Shown one piece after another: positions 52,478 to 62,832 of a stretch of DNA of 64,000 nt. The stretch is taken from assembly GCF_000219625.1 (NCBI RefSeq), contig NC_018218.1:1736001-1800000 (forward strand), in the 5' to 3' direction. Origin of the DNA: Zymoseptoria tritici IPO323. Taxonomy: Eukaryota > Ascomycota > Dothideomycetes > Mycosphaerellales > Mycosphaerellaceae. The notes under the pieces were generated by a model, which was given only the letters and a program-made list of their open reading frames with translations, searched no databases and had not been told where the DNA came from. A program made the translations under genes and the position numbers. Each line of letters begins with the position of its first letter. Position 1 is the stretch's first letter.

Positions 52478-55400
52478 GCTGCCGCTGCCCTGAAACGAGA
52501 GGAAGAGGTGGCGAGGCCAGAGTCGACACAGGACACCCAGCGAATGAAAGGATAAAAGGAAAATAGATTCGAGACGAGCACATGAGAATATAAGTCTGGC
52601 AATGTTTTCCTCGGCAGAGCAATCGCGCTTACTAGCTAGAAGGGCCCGCTGGCTGGGGCAGGCTTATTATTATGGGGGCAAGAATGCCTGTTGCAAGAGC
52701 ACTAACTTCCATACTACTACCTCACTACTGACCGAGCACGGCGACAAAAGCTCCATGATGGCGGACCATGATGAGATCACCAGTGGGCGGTTGGACATTT
52801 TTCGGCGAACCGGCAGCGGCCACTCATCTCAGTCTCTTCCAAATGGACGTCGAAGTTTCGCCAGCTGGGTGATTCTGGTGCTCTACATGTCCGTGGTATA
52901 CGCGCTGCTTGGATCATCGCGATTTGCATGGCTGCACTGCGAATCGTTGCACCGCAGCAGCCTGGACCGCATTCCTACCGTGAGATCTTGCCTGCGCCGT
53001 GTCCACCCTGGAGAGAAGCGAGACCTTTGGCAAAAGGTACCTTGTCCTGACAGGCCAGGTGCAGCGCAGGTACATCGGTACCTGCCAAATACAGGCAAGA
53101 GGATGGTAGTGGGGTGAGGGCGGGCTTCGCGTCTAAGGTAGCTAGCTAGCTATTTGGATGGAGTGTGGATTTGTGGTTGCACTTGCGCGTGGCTTGCATG
53201 AACAATGTGCTCGTGCACTCCCAGCTGTCGTGTCGGTTCTTCCATATGCGGTACGGTGGGCACACGCTCGTCGAAAGTGGTCGTGGTGATGGTGATTGTG
53301 ATCCGGGGTGGTGCTGATGCTGGCTCTTCGCCTGGCAAGGTCTCTCCTCGCCCTGCTCGTGTTTGTTCTCCGTGTTCGAGGCCGCGCGGGCATTCAATCA
53401 TCCGGTGGGCTCGCCGTGTCTGATTTCCGGGCCGCACGTACGATGATGTTCATCTGTGATCCATCCTCGTCGCCGGGCACCCTCTCGCATCCTGCATTTC
53501 CCTAGCGTGGCTCCGCCCAGCACAGCCGCTGAAAGCCACGGCAAAACACAGGGCAGCCCCGGGTCCAGTCCACTGATAGCCCGAAGGTCGTCGTTCGCAC
53601 CTTCTCATGGGTCAACTTCGGCGGCTGCGCGAGCTCGCAGCAGAGACTCGGCTGGTGCTGGTTGATCATGATCGTCGGTAGCGTGTAGCGTGGTTGTTCG
53701 ACGGTCCTGGATCGCCATGGGCGGTTAAAAATCAGCGCGGCGAGACGTATCCACTGGCCAAGCCGCGGCGGCAAGAGGCCACATTGCACCACAACTTCCG
53801 GTGAACACGCAAACCACAGGACCACAACCCAACCACACCATCCTCGAACCTGGCTTTCATGTCTTGATCATACCATGTCAGATGCCGCCGCAGCAGACCA
53901 GACCTAGACACCTAGATCGCAGACCCGACACGCGAACTTCTTCGTCGCTTCGCCCAACACGACTGCACGACCAGGACCATTATTGATCAGCGCGATTGCT
54001 TTCCTCTATCGTCGACGAATAGCGCAAACTGGGGTAACAACAATAATGCTCGATCCACCACCCGCAGCGCAGCGGCACTAGCGGGAGTTGACGAAATATT
54101 GCGCTATCGTGCTAGCATGCCACCCTAGATTCCTCGCGAACTGCTTGCAAGGTTGAACAGAGCTTCAGACTCAACACCACTCGGCTAGGTACGTACCTGG
54201 AGATTTGGTCGCCGAAGACCTTGCAAGCTGCAGCATCTGTGCTCCGATACGATTTGGAGACTGCGCTTCGTGCGCCCTGTCGCCAATGATCACCGATTTG
54301 TGGAGGTTCAATCGGAAGGCTTACGGCGGTCTGATGTTTCACATGCGAGCTGGTCATATCGCAACTGGTTTGAGATTCTGCCCTCAAGATCTGCATACCC
54401 CAACCAGCCTCGAGAAAGTCGCTCGAACAGTGTGGACCCCGCCGTCGGCCGAACCTCTCCAAAGCTTCCCGCCGTCCCTCCGTGGCTGGCAAGTCGGCAA
54501 CAGAGCTCGGCCAAGCTGCGAGACATGCTAGTCCACCAGACCCTGTGGACTACGCTATCGGCGTACTAGAGCTTGAAGCTGCATGCTCATCAACCTCGAT
54601 TTTCGCAAGTCAATTGTCGTTGAGGCGCACCCAGGACTAGCATCCTGCACGAGCACGAATCCAGACGCAGACGCTTGTCATCGACCGCCTCAGAGTCCTC
54701 CACAGCTCTGGCGATTGATTGAAGCCGCGCTCGGAGCGCATACGTGTTTTCATTGTGGTTGTCAGCATCCTCCTCGCCACTGCTGATTTCCGATGGCTGT
54801 AATGCTCCAGGCTGCACTTTCTGATCTCAATCATCTCAGGCCCCAACAAGCATCCAGGTTGCCACCTCCGACGAGCGGCAGAGCTGTCTTTCACATCACC
54901 TGAAAGGTTTATGGGCTTGTGAGATAGATCTGTGGTCAATAATAGAGTAGCCCGCATCTGATCGCCTTCGCGTGGAAGAGATACCCCCGTTCCGACAGCA
55001 TGGCAAGCCTGTATTGTACGACACCTTCCACGTCGCTACAAATGCAGAGTGTGCAGCACAGAGATTGTTGCTGACAGCTGATTCACTGGCAGAATGATGT
55101 CGAGCAGCGTGCCCTTATGCAAGACGCCAGCCGAGCCGCCTATTCTGGAAGCGAGTAACTGCAGCAGAACGATGCACTTTCACGGTCATGTTTCTTCAAT
55201 CATCTGCATGCCCTTGACGGCGACAGCATGAGACCATTCTACGCTTGCTCGAAAGACGATCTGTACGCAATCTCTGTGCTGAGGGCCGCTCTTTTGCCGA
55301 TTGTCTGCATATGTTGCCTACTGCAGCGAAGGAAGCTCCTTGCCGCTCGCCCTCCGAGCAAGACATGGACTTCCTGGCCACACGACAACAAGCAGGGCGT

Positions 55401-57216
55401 TGTGATGACGAAGGGTTTTTGACAGCAGGTCCAATGCCGGTTGGAATTGTGAAGATTGGGAAGCCACCATCCACAACTACAACGCATGCTGGGCTTTGTC
55501 CATGATCTCCCTGCTAGGCATTGTCCCACCTTGGCGGCGCGGACCTGCTTCAGCTTATGTCGGCTGCAGACATGATCGCCTACTCAGGCCGACCTATAGA
55601 CCACTGCGTTACTTGGTATGCTCACATCAACATTCACAATGTGGCGCATGCCTGCCTCCTACCCATTGCCTTGGAGGTCCTGGAACGGTCGCTGTATCCA
55701 TCGCTCCGAAACCGCCCGCGCCTGCTTCGTAGACCTTTATTAGGCGAGTCGACGGGATCAGACACTCTGAAACAGAACGTCAGTTGGCGCAGGCCACGAT
55801 CCTACCAGGTCGCCAGCCTTGTGGCCCTCAGCTCGGTCTTCCTTCCTCGACCCCTTCCATGGACAGTGAGCCAGACGGGGGCATTGCTTGTCCATCAGTT
55901 TGCCGGCGATGTGCCGCTGATGCATTGACCTTCGATCCACTGGTCCACCGGGGTCCGGGGCCATGTTTAACAATCCCGGCGATGCTGCGAGAATCCCTGC
56001 GACTGCTCGTGCGTGCGTTCATCGCCCTGCAAGCATTGAAGATGCTGGCCTGCATGAGTGTGAGTGGGCTGCGGCGTGACTGGACCTGCTCGCGGCGATC
56101 TAGAAGAGAGAAATCTCTGCTCGTCTGCACCGCATTCTCGGGTGTACAGCGCGTCATCGCAGCGCGCGAGCGTCGCTTCGATGTTCGGCCGCGGAAGGGA
56201 AGAACAAATCCACCACAAGGCCAATGCCTGATCATCGCATGGGGCCACGGCATCCGCCGGCAAATTGTGTCAGTACCTGGCCGGCCGTGGTCCGGGCCTC
56301 GCGTCCAGGCTGTCGCCTGCCAGCCCCATTGCTACTCCTGTCGGCCGCAGAACATCGGTAAATTTGCTTCGTCACGGGATGCGCCCGTGAACCTGATCTG
56401 TTGTCGAGCAGCTGTAGTCGGGTGGGTTCATGCCCTATACTTCTCAATTTACCAGATCATCCCGGCTTGCGATCGATCCTCGCCAATCGTCGATTGTGGA
56501 AGTAGAGGCGAAACACCGGCCGCACGTCGTTTGCATTGCGTGTGTCTCGACATTGCACTCATAGCGTTCTTGGAGTGTGCATCGTTCCTTGACGAAGCTC
56601 GACACTGAGGCGGAGTCGATACAGTCAACTCGAGGTACGTCGGCATCTGCAGATGTGTGTCACTTACTATGGCAGTATGCCGGTAAGGCTCCAAATCCGA
56701 GAAGTGCGGCTTTCGAATCTGCGTCAGGTTGGGTACGCGAGGTGCCTGACCGATGGTCTGCGCTCCCGCTACCAAAATATCAGCTGCAGCGGACTTCGAT
56801 GTTGTCGCTCATCATTGATTCACTATCCGGATGACCTTTTCCGTGCCTCAGGCGCGGTCTCGCCAGCGTACTTTGAAGTTTCTGCTCGGTCACGCTCGAA
56901 GCATGATAGCCATTGAAGTGGCTGGTCGTTGCGGGAGCTACGAATGCTGCAATACGTGCCGCGGTCGATTTCACCATTGCGGTTTTTGAGCTGGGCGGAC
57001 ACTGGGAATGGACCACAAGAAATGCGAGGACATTAGCGAGCTCAGGAAGGAAAGGAAACTCTTTTGAGGTTATGCACAGTGTTACACGCACTCTGCCTCA
57101 CTGCAGGCGCTCTCTTTACTTCCCGCTGCATCTGCTGCATCTGCGGTGATTTATCCTACTCCCGCCATATCATGACACACATCTGCTCCTTCTCCTTCCT
57201 CCGTCCTTCATCGCAT
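52478..57216. other. 4.7-kb region with no recognisable gene
   Basis: This is the longest gap. The left end is the GT2 promoter and leader and the right end the 3' flank of ATP20. Frames up to 274 codons (plus 55784-56608) overlap others in antisense, start with weak context and show no domain. Base composition looks like the surrounding DNA, so there is no sign of RIP-type AT-rich decay or of a transposon with terminal repeats. A GCTA-repeat occurs at about 53140-53152. Confidence 0.4.
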
Positions 57217-58009
57217 CTAGTGGTGCTCAGCGTGAGCGCCGGAACTCCTGTAGCCAATGATCTTGAAACGGCCAAGCATTTCGCCGACGGAGAAGAATCC
57301 AATGACCTCGGCGGTGGTGATACCAACGGTGGTCAGGGTCGCGTGGTCGAGGTTTCGTAACCGAGTGAGGAAGTTCTGAGGGTTGGTGATGACGGCTTCG
57401 GCCTGCTTCTCAGCGGCCTGGGCGGTTTGCGAACCGAAGCTAGATGGGTTGCGGACGGCCTTGGTGATTGGAGTCAGGTAGGACTGGACAGTTTGCATGG
57501 TTCTGTTGATGGTCAATGGCTAGCTTGTGGATGCATGTTCGTCGGGTTGCACTCACGGTGGTTGCATGTTGCGGCCCTTGTAGATGAGCTTTCCGAGCTC
57601 ACCAGCGACCTTGCCGTAATATACCACGTGCGGAATCATGCCTTGAGGCACATGTCAGTGATTCGTCGTCCAATGGCTCTCTATCCGAGGTCTACCAACC
57701 TTGAACGGTGCTGATGACTTTGCCGGTGCGGCCGCCAATGCCCGAGACGGTGTTCGATGCCGCATTCGCAACTTTGCTGAGAGCAGGGCCGGCCGAGCTT
57801 GTGACCTTGGACAGTCCTTGTTGCGCCTTGGACACGGTGTTTTGAGCAGTCTCTTTCGCAGTAGATGCCGCATTAGCAGCGGTCTCCTTAGCAGCCGATG
57901 CGCCCTTTGATGCGGCGTCCGCAGCTCCCGAGGTGGTGGATGCGGCACGACGCTGGAGGACGACTCTCGACTGCCTGAGGGCCAGCCGGGGCAGGATTGT
58001 GGGAGCCAT
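57217..58009 (-). CDS. ATP20: ATP synthase subunit g, mitochondrial
   Basis: Exons 57700-58009, 57557-57641 and 57217-57502 encode 226 residues. The C-terminal domain is subunit g: IPHVVYYGKVAGELGKLIYK, then FLTRLRNLDHATL, one membrane helix (VGITTAEVIGFFSVGEMLG) with its GxxxG-like helix motif, and RFKIIGYRS. In the inner membrane, subunit g stabilises ATP-synthase dimers and cristae. The N-terminus has an Arg-rich presequence (RLALRQSRVVLQRRAAS) and about 75 Ala/Lys/Thr-rich residues resembling amphipathic 11-mer repeats (AKETAANAASTAKETAQ). Yeast Atp20 lacks such an arm (115 residues). Introns have GTTGGT and GTGAGT donors; the first acceptor is CAAG. Divergent from the UBE2O-like gene. 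Confidence 0.9.
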
Positions 58010-58291
58010 GATGTGAGGGAGCGGCGTGTGATGGTGCTGTCAATGAGGTTGGACTGCGTTGTTGAGGTGAAAACCCGAGGGCGGAAGAACAGGCGGCCCG
58101 TGCACGAAATCATAGACACTTTTGCGCCGTCGAAAGTTGACGATCACTTCGACCAAGTCCACGACAAACTATTTCTCCAGTTTGCTGTCCGTCGCCAACA
58201 CATTTCTTGCGCTTTTCTGCGCTCGCAGTGAATGGAGCGACGGAACTGCCTTGAGTGCTCGATGGTCTGAGCCACTCACATTGATCAAGAT
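58010..58291. promoter_or_regulatory. Divergent promoter ATP20 / UBE2O-like gene
   Basis: A 282-bp head-to-head spacer containing both promoters and leaders. No specific site recognised. Confidence 0.6.
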
Positions 58292-61165
58292 ATGGCACGG
58301 CCACTGCACCCGGACGACATTGTCTCAAGGAAAGACAACAAGGCCGCCTTGGCTGTGGTTGAGCGGACTCATGATGGGATAGATACTCATCAACCGTATC
58401 CCGGCAAGACTGAGATCGAACCGATCACGCATGACCGAGCAATTTCACAAGCCAGCTTTCGTCGATTCATGAAGGATGGCGTTCCTCCAAAGGATACGAT
58501 CCTGGTGCGCTGGCAGAACGAGCTGAGCATGGAATTGCTGCCCATTTCGCAGGTAGAACTGCTCGACAGATCGCTCTTGATTGGCGATATCGTCAAGCGC
58601 AGCGTCTCAGATGCGGTGAGCGGAGTTGTCATAAACACCTTCACCAAGTGCACATTGCAGCCGATGTGCGATGTGCTGCATTCGTCAGGGCACACACTGA
58701 AGGGACTTCTGCCTCCTGGAAAGTGGGAACCCGGCAATGAAAATTCATTCACTCTTCCACCTGCTGGAAAGCCTGCGCCGATCGTAGACATACCGGCTTT
58801 GGAGCTGAGATATGCAGAGTCTCCAACGGAGGATGACATGGTCATCTACAAGGACTGGATCGGACGTGTTGAGGGCATCACAAACAACATCTTTGTCAAG
58901 CTATCAGACAATGGAGTCGTGGAGATTCCGGATGAGTCTGGTCAGCATGCCGATGGAACGCTGGGAGCTTTCTCAGTGGGTGACATCGTCAAGACAACCA
59001 AGGGTACTTTGCGGACTGGATCCTGGGTCTATGGTAGATATAGTCCCAACACGCCTCCGGTCGGGACCGTTGTCACAGTACGGACGGTGACTGCTGACGT
59101 AGCATGGCTGCAGAAGCGATACGGATCCAACGACGTACAAGAGCCTCCACCGCAGCTCGAAATACCAGAGTTGGAGTCATCCGACTTTCAAGTCTACGAC
59201 CGCACAAGGCGCCCGGGCGGAAGTTCTGTGGACCCAAAAGGTCGGCTGAGCACAGTATCCAATTCCGAGACTGACGTGCGGCTGAATCTACGAGTACGGT
59301 TCAATGATCTGGCGGGCGCAAGGGTCAAGTACTCTACAGCATCTAATCCAAACACGATTCCTCGACTTGAAAGACAAGACCATCTGGGCTACGACCTCAA
59401 CGTGTTCGATATATCTTCATTCCACACAGACGTCACGGTGCAATGGCAAGACCTCTCAATTACGGTTGAAGACAGCATCAATCTGGTGCCCGATGGTGAT
59501 ATTGATGACGAGCATGCCGTATGGCCAGGTGAGATCGCGCACACATTGGGCTTGTCTCCCGTGCCTGGCATGCCCCAAGTGGAACAGCCAGAACGAGTTG
59601 GAGTCGTACACGCGGTGAACGCGGCAGATCGGATAGCCACGATTCAATGGCAGCCAGGTTCAACCGTCTACTACACCAAAGATCCGGATGAAGAAGAGGG
59701 TGTTCCCGTTCCAATGGTGTCACATGCAATGTCATACCAGCTAGGTCAAAAGGAAGACATAAGCTTGTATGACATCGAGGCGCCAGCAGCATTGAACGTC
59801 CGCAGAGGCGATATTGTGCTCATTTTGGAATACCCATCCGACCCGTCGACAGGCAGGCCAAGAGATGTGAATTGGCTGGGAGAGATCGTTGACACGCCCA
59901 TGGACGGACGCTTGCTTGTGCGTCTGGGTGCAGCATCGGTGGTTCAAGATGTTCTCGTGAAGCGAGAGTCTACAGTGGTGGCAGTACGCTCGGATGGCAC
60001 TGGGCAGCTAGACGGATGGGATGAAGACATGGATGATGACTTCGACACAGATTCGGACGACGATGAGGATGAATGGGATAGCGATGAAGACTCAGAGGAA
60101 GATGAGGAGATGCTTGCTACCTACGAGGACGAAAACGGCGATCCGATGGACGAAGACGAGGTCGAAAATGACGAGTGGGAGTCCGCGGATGGTGATCTCG
60201 AAAGCGACGCAGAAAACGACGTGATGCATGATGCACCGGAACGACAAGAGACACCGCCAATCTCGAACTCCGACACGCCGCTGCGAGCTGGCGAATACGG
60301 TTCCGTCCCGTCTGCGGAAGACCCGTCTGAGGAGGCACCTGCTGCCTACAAGATTCTTGAGGGACGGATACCGGATGATCATCGCTTCAAATTTGAGCCA
60401 ACGACGACTACTTCAGTGCACATGAAGCGCACACAGAAAGAGCACAAAATTCTCAGAAATAGCTCTTCATTGCCAGCGGGTGTATACGTACGCTCCTGGG
60501 AGGCCCGCATGGACTTGCTTCGACTTCTCCTCATTGGGCCCACTGAAACGCCTTATGCAAACGCACCATTCATCGTCGACGTCTACCTTCCACCATCATT
60601 TCCCGCCGAGCCTCCACAGGTGCACTTCCATTCATGGCCTGCCCACTCGACTATCGGCACAGTGGGCAGAGTGAACCCGAACTTGTACGAAGACGGCAAG
60701 ATTTGTCTTTCCTTGCTCGGCACTTGGGAAGGCAACAAGGGCGAAGGCTGGAATGCTTCCCGGAGTACCCTTCTTCAGGTTGTCATGTCTCTGCTTGGAC
60801 TCGTTCTTGTGAGAGAGCCGTATTTCAATGAGGCTGGCTACGAGAATCTGGTCGGCACGGAAGCGAGCAAACGACCCAGTGCACTATACAGCGAACGCAT
60901 CTTCCTTCGCGCGAAAGGCTTCCTCATCACCGCACTTTCGAGTTGGAAGACTGCGCCTGGACTGGCGGGGCTAGAAGATATCATCAAATGGCTCTACCAT
61001 GACAGCAAGGGGCCGAAATTGCTCGCTGCGACAATCCAGAACGTCGAGGAGACTCTTGAGAAGAGCCAGGGCGATGGTGAGCTCGACGGTTTGACTGTGA
61101 TGAGTAAGGGAGCATGTATCTCGCTGCGTCGAGTCCTGGACCGACTGAGAGAGCTGGCAGAATAG
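58292..61165 (+). CDS. UBE2O-like large ubiquitin-conjugating enzyme
   Basis: A single 957-residue exon. The C-terminal UBC domain (about residues 725-880) has YVRSWEARMDLLRLLLIGP, the VYLPPSFPAEPPQVHF stretch with the family PxxPP, NPNLYEDGKICLSLLGTW with the thioester cysteine near residue 805, and GWNASRSTLLQVVMSLLGLV. Upstream are several SH3-like barrel repeats such as GDIVKRSVSDAVSGVV, ISQVELLDR and GDIVKTTKGTLRTGSWV, as in human UBE2O, plus a very acidic linker near 575-665 (DEDMDDDFDTDSDDDEDEW). UBE2O-type enzymes act as combined E2/E3 and ubiquitinate orphan or misfolded cytosolic proteins. The cellular targets in fungi are unknown. Catalytic residues look intact. Confidence 0.92.
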   Translation: MARPLHPDDIVSRKDNKAALAVVERTHDGIDTHQPYPGKTEIEPITHDRAISQASFRRFMKDGVPPKDTILVRWQNELSMELLPISQVELLDRSLLIGDIVKRSVSDAVSGVVINTFTKCTLQPMCDVLHSSGHTLKGLLPPGKWEPGNENSFTLPPAGKPAPIVDIPALELRYAESPTEDDMVIYKDWIGRVEGITNNIFVKLSDNGVVEIPDESGQHADGTLGAFSVGDIVKTTKGTLRTGSWVYGRYSPNTPPVGTVVTVRTVTADVAWLQKRYGSNDVQEPPPQLEIPELESSDFQVYDRTRRPGGSSVDPKGRLSTVSNSETDVRLNLRVRFNDLAGARVKYSTASNPNTIPRLERQDHLGYDLNVFDISSFHTDVTVQWQDLSITVEDSINLVPDGDIDDEHAVWPGEIAHTLGLSPVPGMPQVEQPERVGVVHAVNAADRIATIQWQPGSTVYYTKDPDEEEGVPVPMVSHAMSYQLGQKEDISLYDIEAPAALNVRRGDIVLILEYPSDPSTGRPRDVNWLGEIVDTPMDGRLLVRLGAASVVQDVLVKRESTVVAVRSDGTGQLDGWDEDMDDDFDTDSDDDEDEWDSDEDSEEDEEMLATYEDENGDPMDEDEVENDEWESADGDLESDAENDVMHDAPERQETPPISNSDTPLRAGEYGSVPSAEDPSEEAPAAYKILEGRIPDDHRFKFEPTTTTSVHMKRTQKEHKILRNSSSLPAGVYVRSWEARMDLLRLLLIGPTETPYANAPFIVDVYLPPSFPAEPPQVHFHSWPAHSTIGTVGRVNPNLYEDGKICLSLLGTWEGNKGEGWNASRSTLLQVVMSLLGLVLVREPYFNEAGYENLVGTEASKRPSALYSERIFLRAKGFLITALSSWKTAPGLAGLEDIIKWLYHDSKGPKLLAATIQNVEETLEKSQGDGELDGLTVMSKGACISLRRVLDRLRELAE

Positions 61166-61861
61166 AGAACGGATGCTTCACGGCTATCGCTCAACCTGAA
61201 GGAACTTACACATAAATGACAAAACGTTCATTCATTACTTTTACACATGTTTGTTAGGCTGTCAGTATTGCTGTAGGCCGTCTGCGAGGACGGACCGTGC
61301 TCGTGTTGCCGTCTGATCGAGCATGCGATGGCAATTTGAGCGCATCGCCCGCCGGGAGCAAATGCGAACGGTCCGATGCTTGTCCATCATGTCCACGAAG
61401 GGATCGATCTCACTCGGAATGCATATCCTGCTCCAGGCTGATCAGAGTTCGTCGTCATATGAAAGCGCTTCCATGTAAAATTTCCGCCTACCTCACCTCG
61501 CCATTGTTTGACAGTGAAGCCCTGTCAGACTTGGAACTTGATTTGGCGTCGCAACGCATGCAGCAGACAATTCACAAGGAACGTCATGTGAGACTCGGCC
61601 ATGTGGTCTGCCAGCTTCCGTGAATGAACCCGGTCTGCCTATAATCACATCTTCCAACTCTTGACCACGTTCTCACTTCTATCACACTCGCCGACGACGC
61701 TTTTGCCCACGGACGCTGCCACTGCCCCTACCCGACAACGCGCGACCGCCACAACGTCCATTTCCACCAGCATCACATCGAGTTCAACATGAAGGCCGGG
61801 AGCGCGATCCACTGGTAGTTGTTCTGGCTGAGCCCTTGTCGATTATCAGGGACATCTGAGG
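61166..61861. other. Intergenic / leader of SUR7-PalI gene
   Basis: About 700 bp between two plus-strand genes. From about 61620 on, C-rich sequence (CATCACATCGAGTTC, TCCACCAG) looks like a fungal leader. A short frame at 61297-61623 has no recognisable domain. Confidence 0.5.
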
Positions 61862-62616
61862 ATGCTGACCGCGTTCACAAGGTTCGGAGTCTTACTCCTC
61901 TTCATATCCTCCTTGCTTCTTCTCCTAGTCACCATCTCGTCGCCCATCATCAACGATCTCGGTCTCCTCCGCGTTGAGCTCGGCAACAGCAGCAAAACGC
62001 AAGACTACATCGTCACCTTCGGGACCTTCGGCCATTGCACCTCAAACGCGCTGTAAGCAGGTGACTCCTTTTCCATGGCATCTTGTGACCAGTATTGATA
62101 CCACGACGCAGTCCAAATGGCCACGATATCTGCACCGGCCGCCATATTGGCTACGAGCCCGCCGCACTGATGTCCCGCGTGGACAATTTTGGCATCGACT
62201 CCTTGTCCGGCGGCACTTCCGATGCGCTCACACGAGTGATGGTCCTGCATCCGATAGTGTGCGGTATCACATTCATCGCCTTTCTGGTGTCCATCGGCGC
62301 CGGAGTTGTTGGCTCTTTGGCTGGTGCATTCACAGCTTTCGTGGCATGGGTCCTGACCATCATTGTAATGGCGACGGACTTCACGCTGTTCGGTGTCGTG
62401 CGGCATCATGTCAACGAGGACAGCTCGAGGAGCAAGGCTTACTTCGGCTCGGCGATCTGGATGCTCGTGGCGGCTTTCCTGCTATTGGGTCTTGCGATGT
62501 GCATTCTGCTGTTCACTTGCTGCGTGTCAAGGAGGCAGAAGAAGAAAGATGCCGAGGCCATGAAGGAGGCAAAAGCGACGACACCCAAGCGGAAGAAGAG
62601 ATTCGGCCTATTCTAG
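61862..62616 (+). CDS. SUR7/PalI (Rim9)-family four-TM membrane protein
   Basis: Exons 61862-62052 and 62112-62616 encode 231 residues. The intron (59 nt, GTAAGC...GCAG) joins LPNGHDICTGRHIGYEP in frame. Layout: a first helix (GVLLLFISSLLLLLVTIS), an extracellular loop with FGTFGHC and DICTG cysteines, then three helices (FIAFLVSIGAGVVGSL, VLTIIVMATDFTLFG, MLVAAFLLLGLAMCILLF) and a Lys-rich cytoplasmic tail (SRRQKKKDAEAMKEAK). This matches PF06687, which contains eisosome-associated Sur7 and the pH-signalling proteins PalI/Rim9. I cannot decide between the two roles. Plasma-membrane location is expected. Confidence 0.85.
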
Positions 62617-62832
62617 GCCATGAACCAAAAATTCGTTCGCAATGCAGAGATGTAAGCTTGCGAGGCTGAATGGGTATCGAGGAGAGGCCATTGGCAGCAT
62701 CTGCGATTGGTTGTCAAGCTGAACTTCGGGCAAATGTGGCTTTTCGTATCTGCAAATCTCCTTCATCATATTGGCGTCAAGGATCGTATCATTCATTATT
62801 CCAGTCGGTCATCATCTATTAGAATCGTTGGA

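Noticed and set aside
53140..53152. GCTA tetranucleotide repeat as a possible transposon end or attachment site
   Set aside because: Only about three units, no inverted partner and no transposase nearby.
55784..56608. 274-codon open frame on the plus strand in the large gap
   Set aside because: It overlaps a 141-codon antisense frame, is Arg/Cys-rich with random-looking composition and shows no domain or splice context.
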